Positions 44,263 to 54,843 of a DNA stretch of 64,000 bases are shown here, in pieces. A program made the translations under genes and the position numbers. The notes beneath the pieces are model-generated. The model did not search any database and was not told the origin of the DNA. It worked only from the letters and a program-made list of their open reading frames with translations. Position 1 is the stretch's first letter. The number at the start of each line of letters is the position of its first letter. Origin of the DNA: Neckera pumila (taxonomy: Eukaryota > Streptophyta > Bryopsida > Hypnales > Neckeraceae); NCBI GenBank assembly GCA_963969595.1, contig OZ018418.1, positions 191,001 through 255,000 on the forward strand. The letters are read 5' to 3'.

Positions 44263-46797
44263 TTGACAGGATTCAAAGTGCAGGGTTGTGGACTTCCTTC
44301 AAAGTTCCGTTTATGCTTCCGTGATGTGAGCATGGCAACAGGCACGAATCCCTCATCTGCAAGACGTGGAACCACAATTCATTTCACGGAGGATGGACGC
44401 ACACTACGCCACGTACCGATGGCTGATTTAATTTTGCACACTGAGCTCCCAGTGGCAACTGAGAAGAACATGCGGTCATATAGATGTCCGTGTCGGAATT
44501 GCAAAGGTGGACATTGGAGAACCATACGCGTGATACGACAGGACCATTCTCAGGCGGGCAAGGATCCATTTTTTCATAAATCTTTACTGGGTGGTGATCC
44601 ACTAGATGGATATCCAGCAAGAGGGTTGAAGATGTCGCTTATGGGTTGAAGATGTCGCTTATGATGACGACGTCATTGCCAATGTCCCTCCAGACATTGA
44701 CGTTGACACTGCTGATGTGTTCGGAGAAGAAGCAAATGCGGAAGCCCCAACTCAAAGAACTCAGCCTCCTCTCGATGAGTACCATGAAGTGCAGCAACAA
44801 GTGATGGAGGCGTTTGATAGAGTGGATGCATTGCATGAAGAGGCAAACGACTGCGAAGGAGGAGGTGACAATGATGATGTTGAAGATGCCACTATGGACG
44901 GCATGGACAATTTGTATACGGAAGCCTCCACACCCCTGTACCGTGGTTCGAAAACAAGCATTGTGTCTACAACAATCATCATCCTTAACATGTGCACCGT
45001 GTTCTGCGTGAGCAATAAATTCAGCGATGAGCTCTTTCGCTTTTTATCCTCGGACTTACTTCCGGAGGGTAACAAATTTCCAGCAAACCATTATGAAGCA
45101 TGGAAGACCATCAGGCGATTGGGGCTGACCTATAACAATATCCATGCTTGCCCATCTGGTTGCATTCTTTACAAAGAGGAGCATGCAGCATTGCAACGTT
45201 GCCCCAAGTGTAATACAGCACGATGGATGGATGGCACAGATAAAATTCCAAGGAAGGTCATCCGGCATTTTCCCCTCATTCCGCAATTGAAACGCATGTG
45301 GAGGTCGCCGGAGATAGCGCGCATGTTGACCGGTTACACAAAGCATGCAGCACTGACGGCATCATGCGCTCCGTGGTCGACAGCCTAGCATGGAAACACG
45401 TTGACAATGACATCTCATTCAACAATTTTGGAGGTGAAGTCCGCAACATGCGCCTTGCATTGGCACTGGATGGTGTGAACCCCTTCAAGTTGAATAACAC
45501 AAATTGGTCTACATGGCCTGTATTGATCTTGATATACAACTTCGAGCCGTGGTTTGTCACGAAGAAGTTCTTCATTTCATTATGCATTCTCATCTTCGGC
45601 AAGCACTCTCCGAGTTCCAGTGCACTTGACATCTTCATACGTCCTCTATTGAAGGAGTTGAAGGAATTGTGGCAAGGTGTTTGTGCCCTGGACTTCTCTT
45701 AGCTAGAGGACAGTTGGTCTTTTCACTTGCGTGCTATACTAATGTGGACTATATCAGATTTTCCAGCATACGGGTTGATATATAGTCTATGTTGCAAGGG
45801 GTACAAAGGATGTCCGCCTTGCGGGCCTGACATTGATGCAAGAATGGCCAAGACTGGAGATGTTCTTTCAAACAGACGAGTAAGGGGGTCCAAAATTGTA
45901 TATGGTGGCATACGCCGGTACTTGCCACGACAACACCCATATTGAAAAAACACTCAATTCAATGGACAAGCTGAACAACGCGGCATGCCACGACTTCAAA
46001 CATGACAAGATATAGTCCGCTATGTGGCCTAGCGCCATTCATATTTAGACCTTGGTGGCAAGGAAAATGGACCTGACGATCCGATGCATGTGACGAGCGT
46101 GAAAAGTCTTTGCGCTTTGTTCGAATTGGAGTATTGGGAGGTATGAATTACCGTACCCTCAATAATGTAAGGTACCATGGCACAGCAATGTCACCAAAGA
46201 CGTTGTAGCCAAAGCGCTTGTTGTACGGAATGAATGTCTCAGATAGCAGACCTCATGTTATCATGTATGTTGTCGGATGTGTCACACTGAAGGCAATGAC
46301 TATGTTTTCGACTGTCATCATGTCTCACTGAAGTAAAATGGGCCAGTAAGGACAAAGTACTGTCCGAAATGAATTGTTGGATCGTGCTAATGTCATAGTG
46401 GCCTGTATGAAGGTATTCCTAATATTCTGGCATTCTTGGTTCTACAGCATTTGCTGGAAAGGCATATCTTGGACCCATTGCATTGTGAGAAGAATTTGTG
46501 CGAGAATATAGTGAAGACTTTGTGGGGCATGAATGACAGTCCAGGAAGTCGAATTGATGCACAGGAATTGGGCATTCGTGAAGAAATATGGCTTCAAGAA
46601 CCACGCCAGCGACAAGATGAATACTACATGCCTTTGGCACTTTATGTGTTCAAGCCCCATGAACGAAAGGAGTTTGTTTCTATAATTTCCAATATTCGCA
46701 CCCCAACGAACTATGTGGGAAGCATTCACAAGCGCCTTGAAGATGGGAAGCTGCAATATATGAAAACCCACGACTACCATGTCCTCATGCAGCATGT

Positions 46798-47130
46798 ATG
46801 TAACATTCTTGCTTTTTCCATGCATTATATGTCGTGGGAATCATTGCTTCAGACATTGTAAATGACGTCTACATGATCCTTTGTGCGTGACGGGATGGCA
46901 AGGCATGCTTCCATTGACGTGAACATGAATGTCATTGAAAACAATAGGGAAGCATGTCAATGTCTTTAGCGACAGAGATTATGACATGCTAGTCAATTAC
47001 TTTTATGTCATGTTCAGAGTACTTGAAGCACTACAAGAAATGGATGTGTCATTGGAATTTCATGTTCCCGCGTCTTTGTAGTGAACAGTCTCCCTCATGG
47101 AACCTTTGTGTTGGAATATTGTGGGCAGAT
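46798..47130 (+). other. probable intron of the TNP2 gene
   Basis: HVLMQH ends at a GTATGT donor (46798) and the DUF4218 exon opens after GTGGGCAG (47130) with ILPVTIRNLL. In TNP2 proteins these two parts are contiguous (HVLMQQ-LLPI-ALRG-type junction), which supports the splice. The intron holds GACAT/GACGTG words and the 55-bp CACTA-ended sequence. Confidence 0.6.
47029..47083. repeat. 55-bp sequence with CACTA-like inverted ends
   Basis: Begins CACTACAAGAAATGG and ends CGTCTTTGTAGTG, so CACTACAA is inverted exactly at both ends. The flanking triplets (AAG and AAC) do not match, so there is no clear target-site duplication. Confidence 0.45.
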
Positions 47131-48871
47131 CCTACCTGTGACCATACGGAACTTATTGAATGAGAACGTGCGCGTAGCCATCATCAAAATGAGCAAAGTT
47201 TTTCAGAGAATATTTGTTAAAGAAGTCCGGCAGAGTGACCAGAATGAGATGATGCGCGATGTCATTATGGCCACTTGCGTGCTAGAGAAGGAATTCCCAT
47301 CCACATTCTTGAACATCATATCACATCTTCTCGTGCACTTGGTACAACAATTATTTGTGAGTGGCCCAGTGCATTGTTGTTGGATGTATCCGATAGAGCG
47401 CTACATGAAAACTTTGAAGGATTATATTCGAACTTATGCACATCCAGAGGGTAGCATTGCAGAGGGCTATCGAATGGATGACGCACTTGGATTTTGTACG
47501 GAGTACATGCGCCAGTATAGCGGGACAGTGCACCGGATATGGGACCCGAATGAAGACGCTACAATGACAGACAAGATTCTTTGATTAAACTCCAAGCAAA
47601 AGCGGAAGATGTTGGATGAATTCAGGAACCTTCTTCACGCCTTTGTACTGGACAATGCCGCGTGCCTTGACGCTTGGCGGAAGTGAGTTCCTATATCCTC
47701 TTCAAACTGTGCATTTCTATATTGAAGTGAACTTTGTCCTTGACTTTGTAGATTCTTTGATAGAGTTTTCCTAACTTGCAAACCTAATTCTATGAGGGGC
47801 AAGTGGTAGGTGACTGGCCAATGGTCAGCTGCATCCTTGTACATTTTCATATATGTCTGTAACAGTGGACATTGGACAGAACATCATCTTTGACATCATG
47901 CATTGCATTATTGAGGACAGAGGTCATTGCACTGGCAAGCTCTGTTAGTATGTTGACAACGGTTCATTTCAATGTACTTACATTATGAAGTGAAGTCTAC
48001 TCTAATAGTACAAACATGGATCATGTGTAGGGAGTATACAACAGCACATTATAGACGTTGGGAGAAAAGAGAGGCATTTCGGCAAAGTGTTCACCGACGC
48101 CATCCAAACATGCTTGTGCGATATCCGACAGACCTCTATGATTTGCCGCCTTTCGCCTTGTGGTTCAGTGCACAGGTGATGACACTACAAGCTGCAGGCC
48201 AAAGTTTGGACGATGATATTGTACAGTACAGCCAACCCCCGGAGCGATTTGCTACATCCCATTGTCAAATGTATGCTTTTGGCATGCATCTTCGCATTTG
48301 TAGTGCGGAAAGTGGATTTGTCACACGCGACTCTGCTATGGTAGCCTCATTCACTCGGCAGTTTTGATGGGGGCTTCGCAATGGGCAACCCATAGAGCAA
48401 ACACATGACTACGTGGGATAGATAGAAGAAATCTTGGAGGTCGACTATCGCAACCATTACACAACCGTGCTAGTGTGCGATTGGGTTAGAGGGAGCAATG
48501 ATGGTCGCTTTCCTCATGTCCAGCGAGATTGCTATGGCTTTACAATTGCAAATTTCAACCATATGGATGGCAAGGTGCATGCGGACTCTTTTGCATTTCC
48601 AATGTACATTCAATAGGTGTTTTTTTCGAATGATCCTCAGAAGGCAGGCTGGAAGTTCATATGCCGTATAGATGTGTGGGGTAGACGTGGACAACTTGAA
48701 GACAATGAAACCATCCCTTCTATGATTCAAGTGGGAAATGATGAGGACTTCACAAGGCTCCAACCCGTTGCTTTGGAGTCAGAGCCTGCGAGAGAAGCGG
48801 TAGCAGAAGGTGGTATATTCATTAGACCAGCAGTAGAGGCTCCAAGGCAACAACAGGAACAAAGAACATAG

Positions 48872-49216
48872 GGGGACTGCCCTTGCCGTTTACACCGCGG
48901 ACTACGCTTATAATCAGTTGTGTTCAAACTGACGTCAGCATCGTTGGATTGCATGTCTCAGTAAACCAACTGTAGAAGTCACAGCACATGTAATTGAAGA
49001 TATCTGCAATGACGTCGTTACTGACAGGCGTACAGCATGCATCAAGCGTCTTGTACGTGAATGTTGTTTTCTAAGATAACCCCGTCTGGTAATGTGAAGA
49101 GCACAAATGTCCAAGGAAACGGACCAGAAGATGATGTAAACATCTACACAACATTGGGACATGTCATAACTTGCACTAATTTAAAGTTTTATTGCATGGA
49201 AGTCAAGGAATGATTT
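48872..49216. other. non-coding with GACGTC words
   Basis: Downstream of DUF4216. Contains AACTGACGTCAGCATC and AATGACGTCGTTACTGACAG, words of the CACTA dialect. No gene. Confidence 0.5.
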
Positions 49217-51775
49217 GTTTAATCTGATTGTGAAGAAGAAGGGCCCACTTTCAAAAACAGGGCCCCTCCCAGGTGGCCTACAAATTAATTTGAATGACAT
49301 TGTTTTTGGAAAATGCAATGCAGTGTTTCATCATTTCTTGTGCATGAAATTCCTTCATTTATTTGTCAGCCCCCCAGTAGTATTCACTTTCTTATTTTAA
49401 AGAAAATTGGTGCATACATGGCACTACCATTTGAATGATCTTATATTGGGCTTCCCTAAATTGCATAGTCAAGAAGAAAGGCCCAGTTTAAAGAATAAAG
49501 GCCCCTGGTGGTGGCCCATAGACTATTTTGAATGAAATACTTTTGGAAAAATGCCTTGCATGCTTTAAAAATTTGTCATGAATGAACTGGTTCCTTGTAT
49601 TCAGCAAACCCCTGGTACTGTTCCCTTCCTTTTTATAGAAGATTATGGCTGGCAGTGGTCACTCCTACTTGAGTGGTCAAAATCAAAAAACAAAACAATT
49701 TATTTGCCAAAAAGAAGGGCCTATTTTTATAATAGAGGACCCTTGACGATGGCTGACCAACGAATTAAAATTAATTATTTCAACAACAATATGCCTTGCA
49801 TTATTTCTTATTTTGTTGTGCACAAAATGGAATCATTTGATGTTCCAAGCACCCTGTATGTTTTATAATTATTTTTTGAATTACTGAAGCTTTTATGTAG
49901 AAATGCTGTGCACTGTTTCATAATTCGTTTTGCATGGAATGAAATTCTCAAATTTTTCGGGCCTCATATATTGTTCTCGTATATTTTGTGTGTGAATGGA
50001 GGGCAGTAGGCACTTGCATTGGAATTGTCTAATTTTGTGGACCCAAAATAAAGCATTTTTAACGCAAAGACCCTACTTTCATGAGAGTGGGCCGTACGTG
50101 GGGGTCCAAACACTAATTAGAATGAAATTGTTGTGGCAAAATGCCTGCCTCAGTTTTAAAATTTGTTGTGCATCCTTTTTTTTTCTTTTAGGAGGCTTCC
50201 ATTAATGTTCTCTTTGTTTTTATTTGAAACAATGCTGGGCAGTAGGCACTCCAATTTGAATGGTCTAATTTTGGAGGCCAGAACAATGGACTGTCAAGAA
50301 GAAGGGTCCATTGACATTTTTGAAAAAAGGGCCTTCGAAGGTACGTGATCCAACAAGTATTGTCAATGAAATTGTTCTGGGAAAAGGCCTTGCAGTATTT
50401 CCTAATTTGCTGTGCACGGATGGAATCATTTGATTTTGTAGGCCCCTGACACTTTTTTTTTTTTGTAATTATGGTGGGCATCCAACGCACCCATTGGAAT
50501 GTTTTCATTTAATGCATGGAAAGAAATGGGTAGTCAAAAAGAAGGGCCTACTTTGATGAAATCGGGCCCACCTTCGATGGTACATGATCCAACAAGTACT
50601 GTCACTGAAATTGTTATGGGAAAATGCCTTGCAGTATTTCCCAATTTGTTGTGCACAGAATGGATTCATTTGACTTTGTAGACCCCTGACACTTTTTTTT
50701 TTTTGGAATTATGGAGGGCATCCAACGCACCCATTGGAATGTTTTCATTTAATGCATGGAAAGAAATGGGTAGTAAAAAAGAAGGGCCCACTTTGATAAA
50801 AGCGGGCCCACCTTTGATGGTACGTGATCCAACAAGTACTATCAATGAAATTGTTATGGGAAAATGCCTTGCAGTATTTCCTAATTTGTTGTGCACGGAA
50901 TGGAATCATTTGACTTTGTCGGCCCCTGACACTTCTTTTTTTTTGGTAATTATGGTGGGCATCCAACGCACCCATTGGAATGTTTTCATTTAATGCATGG
51001 AAAAAAATGGGTAGTAAAAAATAAAGGCCCACTTTGATGAAAGCGGGCCCACCTTCGATGGTATATGATCCAACAAGTACTATCAATGAAATTGTTATGG
51101 GAAAATGCCTTGCAGTATTTCCTAATTTGTTGTGCACGGAATGGAATCATTTGACTTTATAGGTCCCTGACCCTTCTTTATTTTTTTTATTATGGTGGGC
51201 ATCCAACGCACCCATTGGAATGTTTTCATTTAATGCATGGAAAAAATGGGTAGTAAAAAAGAAGGGCCCACTTTCATATAAGAGAGTAGTAGGTGGTGAT
51301 CCACAAAGTAATTTGAATGAATTTGTTGTGGTAGAATGCCTTCCACTGTTTTATAATTTGGTATGTCTAAAATCTTATCACTTTATTCTGTAGGCCCACG
51401 ATAGTATTCCCTCTTTGTTTTTTTCTTTTAAATGGTGGGCAATAGGCGCTCCCGTATTAACGGTTTCATTTTGGATATTTTTAGAAATGATTTGTAAAGA
51501 AGAAGGGTCCACTTCAATGAAAGAAGGCCCTTGGTGGTGTCCCACAAACTTTTTCACTAAAATTATTGTGCCAAAATGCCTTGCAGTGTTTCATAATTAG
51601 TTCTCCTTGGAATCCAGTTATTTTATTTAGGAGGTCTAAGGTAGTGCTCCTTTTCTATCTTTCGAAATAGTGGAGATGAATAGACACTCCCAAGTGAATG
51701 GTGTAATTTTTAGGACCCCCAAGACTGGGTTGTGAAATACAAAAGGGCCCAGTTTGATCAAAATGTTATGATGTC
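49217..51775. repeat. ~240-bp tandem array, about eleven units
   Basis: Each unit has AAGAAGGGCCCACTTT or a variant (at about 49238, 49472, 49710, 50065, 50298, 50540, 50780, 51022, 51260, 51500, 51738), then a phrase such as ATTGTTATGGGAAAATGCCT, TTGTGCACGGAATGGAATC and GGGCATCCAACGCACCC. Spacing is 233-242 bp except one of about 355. The four central units (50300-51290) are nearly identical; the outer ones are more diverged, as in a locally homogenised satellite. ORFs in it are repeat by-products. Confidence 0.9.
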
Positions 51776-51950
51776 TGTATTTCTTCTTTGTCCTATTTTA
51801 TTATTGTGTCAATCCCTCCTTGAGCGTTACAATAATAAAAATATTTTTATTGCAATTATAGACTATTTGTTTTTGGATTTTAAAAAGCACAAGAGCAAAT
51901 TAGAAATTTGATTGCCAGAACTCTCATTTACCCCAATTTTTTTTAGCCTT
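51776..51950. other. non-coding spacer
   Basis: AT-rich sequence between the 240-bp array and the right subterminal repeats. Nothing recognised. Confidence 0.4.
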
Positions 51951-52601
51951 AAGGAAGCACTTGCCCCTTTTTCCTTCTGGGCAGCACCCTCCTTTACTAC
52001 GAAGTCACTGCCCGCAGTGGCCCAGAACGATGCTGCTGACGTAGAAAATGGTGTTGTTGGTGACGTTGGAAAAAAATGATTTATTCTGTTGTTTAGGACG
52101 TTGCGGAAGACATGTGATGCTGCGCGCGACATTCACTTGTTCTGTTCTAGGCAGCCCCTTCCTTTTCATCTTTGACTGCCCGCATTGACCCTATTGACGT
52201 GGAAAACTTGAGTTGTCAGTGACGTGAAGAAATTTTTTGTTTCTGTTGTCTTCGACGTGCCGGAAGACATGTGGCGTTCTGCGCAACATTCACTTGTTTT
52301 CTTCTAGGCAGCCCCCTCCTTTTCATCTTGGACTGCCCACAGTGGCCCTCAATGAAGTTGCTGACATGGAAGAATTGTGTTGTCGGTGACGTCCAGAAGA
52401 AAACGTGTTCTGTTGTCTGGGACATTGTGGAAGACATGTAACGTTTCTAGTGACATTCACTTGTTTTCAGAATTTTGTGGCCCTGTTTTCCGGGACATCA
52501 CCTCAATCATGGTCCCCGGCACACATTCTTTTGGATGTCGCAGAAGACATTCTCATGTTTTTTTTGACGTCACGCATTTTTCTGAAAACATGACCAAAAA
52601 C
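51951..52601. repeat. CACTA right subterminal repeats, ~160-bp unit
   Basis: Three units start at about 51979, 52150 and 52306 with (G/A)GGCAGC(A/C)CC(C/T)TCCTTT, include GACTGCCC(A/G)CA and end GGAAGACATGT, then ACATTCACTTGTT. GTGACGT/TGACGTCC words lie in each. Subterminal repeats of this kind bind TNPA in En/Spm; binding here is inference. Confidence 0.7.
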
Positions 52602-52618
52602 ACAGGTTTCTTCTAGTG
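52602..52618 (-). repeat. right terminal inverted repeat of the CACTA element
   Basis: ACAGGTTTCTTCTAGTG on the plus strand; its reverse complement matches the left end with one mismatch. ATG follows at 52619-52621. Confidence 0.9.
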
Positions 52619-52621
52619 ATG

Positions 52622-54200
52622 TGCAATAATGCATGGATGATGAATATATAATTTTGTACATTTGAATTGAATAAATGATATGTGTTTGCTACATACGTAG
52701 GCAATCAAATTAGAAGAATTCATCATCAATGTTTGTCCATAAATGCAATGGAGTTACCATAAAAATCATATAACAACATTGAAGCTGAACTTACCGGGTT
52801 CTTTTTTGGGTTTTAGGATAATAATTTGATATGCATGATGACATTGGGAGAGGATGGATTGATGGAGGGATAATTATGTTGACCTCAATAAAACATTTGA
52901 ACCTATGAAGTCCTGAAGCAACTATTTTGCCCAAAATGACATGAAACTACCATTTTGGATACTGACCCCTCTATTGCCACGTGAAAGGATAAATTTAAAA
53001 ACTACCTCCTATTTTGTGCCACTTTAATTTTATATTTCTTCACATTCATTACTAATTTGGGGCTTGTGATTGCAAATATGAATTCAAAAATTGCAAATTT
53101 AATCAAATGTGGGAAACAATGAATTTCAATGTTTTTTGGAAGGTTAAACCTCAGGACAATAGAGCTTTTAGTTCTCCCTAAAACCCTAACCATAGGATCT
53201 TTTGCTTCACTTATCTGAGAAGATGTGGAAAAAATTTCATGAAGTTTTACCGTACCGATTAGAAGATATTAGCATTCAAAGTTGAAAAGAATGTTTTCTT
53301 GGGTTGTTGTCTTGAAATTTTAGATAATTGTAATCTCCATTCGTATTATTTTTTGGGCACTACAATTTTTGAATTTCAAATTTTCTATACTGATGGATTG
53401 AATTTAGAGTCTAATAAAGAAATCAAGAAAGAAAAAATTGGTCTTTATTCTTTAAGAAATTGTTAAGTACAAGTATATCCAAAATAGAAGAAGAAAACAA
53501 AATTGTTGTTTTCTTTGGAATGCAATTGAAATATAATAATCCCAATGGTGAAGATTGTTGTAGAAAGAAAATGTAACCCTACCTAGAAAAAAAAATTAAA
53601 AAAATTAAAAAATTGCATTGAAAATTGAGTTGTAGCTTTGATAAGTAATTTTTTGAAAAACTTATTTAGATTGCTCCAAAATAAAACTAGTCCATAACTT
53701 TTTTATCCCTAATTCAAATAGAATGAATCAGAAGTTTACATGTATATTAAAATATAACATTGTAGGAAAAATTAAAAATTAAAAATTCAATAAGTTTTTG
53801 TGTTTCTATTTGGGCTACTCGCCAACCTACATTTTTGGCTTATTTTGCTAGAACTTCAAATCCCGAAGTCCTGGGCAACAATTGACACAGAAAATTATAT
53901 TCCCAATAACCTTGCGTATTTTTAAAGCTCTTGAAAAAGTTTAAGATAATCACAATATGATTTGAACAATTAGGAGCCTACCCAAAGTTGCATTTTGGCC
54001 CACATAGGTCCCATTGGGACTTTTCGGGTTAAATACACAATAATGGTTGAAACATACACTCCCTGAATGAGGTAAATCTAATCACCTCATTGATGAGAAT
54101 AGCATATTCACTCGATTCTGTAATATTTTGAGCTAGGTTACGTGAATATTTTTAACAGAAAAAAAAATTACTTTGACATTTTTAGAATTTTGTTTGAAAT
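52622..54200. other. AT-rich non-coding region with dispersed repeat copy 4
   Basis: No gene. 53170-54010 is a diverged copy of the dispersed repeat: ACCATAGGATCTT (about 53190), AATTCAAATAGAATGAAT (about 53710), and TTATATTCCCAATAACCTTG with TAATCACAATATGATTT downstream, in the same order as 25555-26060 and 58660-59060. Confidence 0.55.
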
Positions 54201-54204
54201 GACC

Positions 54205-54610
54205 TCCTTCAAGCGATTGTCCGCGTGTCCTTCGTCAGATTTGGCGTTGCTAAAGCGGCGGACGGAAACCTGCCGTCCTCCTTCCGCGCCCGCTGTCCGA
54301 ATCCCCCCCTTTGTCTATCCTCCGCCGTCCGACCAATTCCCTCCGTCTGCAAGCAACTGTCCGAGCAGTCCCCCTCCGTTCGCCAAAGCTGTCCAAGGAG
54401 TCCCGTTGCGTCCGCTTCCCCGTCCAAGCGATTGACTTTTCGTCCGCCAGCTGTCGTCCGATGGCCTGCAATCTCCGTCCGCGTTCATCGAGCGTCCAAC
54501 TTAGCTCACGGACCGTCGGATCTTGCAGACGGCGGACCCCGCGCCTCATTTGGGCCATCCAATGCGGCGTTGTCCAACCGCCTTGCCGTCCGCCAGGCTA
54601 TAAGAGGGCG
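54205..54610 (+). promoter_or_regulatory. CGGACG-word promoter array and TATA box of gene G
   Basis: CGGCGGACGGAAACC, CCGCCGTCCG, TTTCGTCCGCC and CTCCGTCCGCG words run from about 54215 to 54595. TATAAG at 54599-54604 follows, about 245 bp from the ATG at 54844. Frames on both strands through the array are artefacts. Confidence 0.65.
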
Positions 54611-54843
54611 GACGACCCGTCCGCTCTTCACTTTTGTTTTCTCCCTTGCATCTTGCAAGAGCGGAGCGGAAAACTTGGTGGCTTAAGTATGGCTTAGGTC
54701 TCCATTGGTTCCTTTCCAAGGAAAAACAAAAGTTAGATTTGGAGGCCCTTTTATTGCTTTTTTTTCAAAGTTTGGCGTAATTGTCTTTGGAAGCAAAGAT
54801 CTTTGGGAATTCCAAAATATTCTTTCATACGAAGAAGTCCATC

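Larger units (their letters stand above)
44263..48871 (+). pseudogene. TNP2-type CACTA transposase with DUF4218 and DUF4216
   Basis: The order of domains is the plant CACTA standard. Near the start, YRCPCRNCKGGHW (about 44470-44515) is the Transpos_assoc zinc-finger-like segment. LLPEGNKFPANHYEAWKTIR, CPSGCILYKEEH, LQRCPKCNTARW and KVIRHFPLIPQLKRMW lie at 45055-45300 (frame 2). In frame 1 follow ALDGVNPFKLNNTNWSTWPV, LIYNFEPWFV and IRPLLKELKELW, then after TAG at 45700-45702 MWTISDFPAYG and GGIRRYLPRQHPY. An intron ends near 46448, and HILDPLHCEKNLCENIVKTL and HDYHVLMQH follow. DUF4218 is at 47130-47540 (ILPVTIRNLLNENVR, WMYPIERYMKTLKDYIR). DUF4216 is at about 48430-48690 (VLVCDWVRG, CYGFTIANFNHM, VFFSNDPQKAGW), with TGA at 48365 and TAG at 48419 and 48614. 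It is dead as read. Confidence 0.85.
33510..52618. mobile_element. complete CACTA (En/Spm) transposon, 19.1 kb
   Basis: The left end reads CACTAGAAGAAAACTGT (33510-33526). The right end, reverse complemented from 52618, reads CACTAGAAGAAACCTGT. They match at 16 of 17 positions and then share TTTTGGT. An ATG target-site duplication flanks the element. The interior has the two genes expected of CACTA elements: a TNP2 transposase on the plus strand (44263-48871) and a TNPA-like gene on the minus strand (38290-42523), divergently transcribed. GACGTC/GACAT words are spread through both subterminal regions and many spacers. The element also holds a probable nested segment (33689-37326), a 273-bp repeat set, and a 240-bp tandem array (49217-51775). 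Both genes contain stops, so it is non-autonomous now, but intact ends mean it could in principle be moved by a related transposase. Confidence 0.85.

Noticed and set aside
50188..51137. ORFs of 76-130 codons in the 240-bp array, both strands
   Set aside because: The same peptide recurs once per unit because 240 is divisible by three; it is a satellite by-product.
54142..54697. Overlapping ORFs on both strands before gene G
   Set aside because: Array artefacts; the TATA box and true start of gene G lie downstream.
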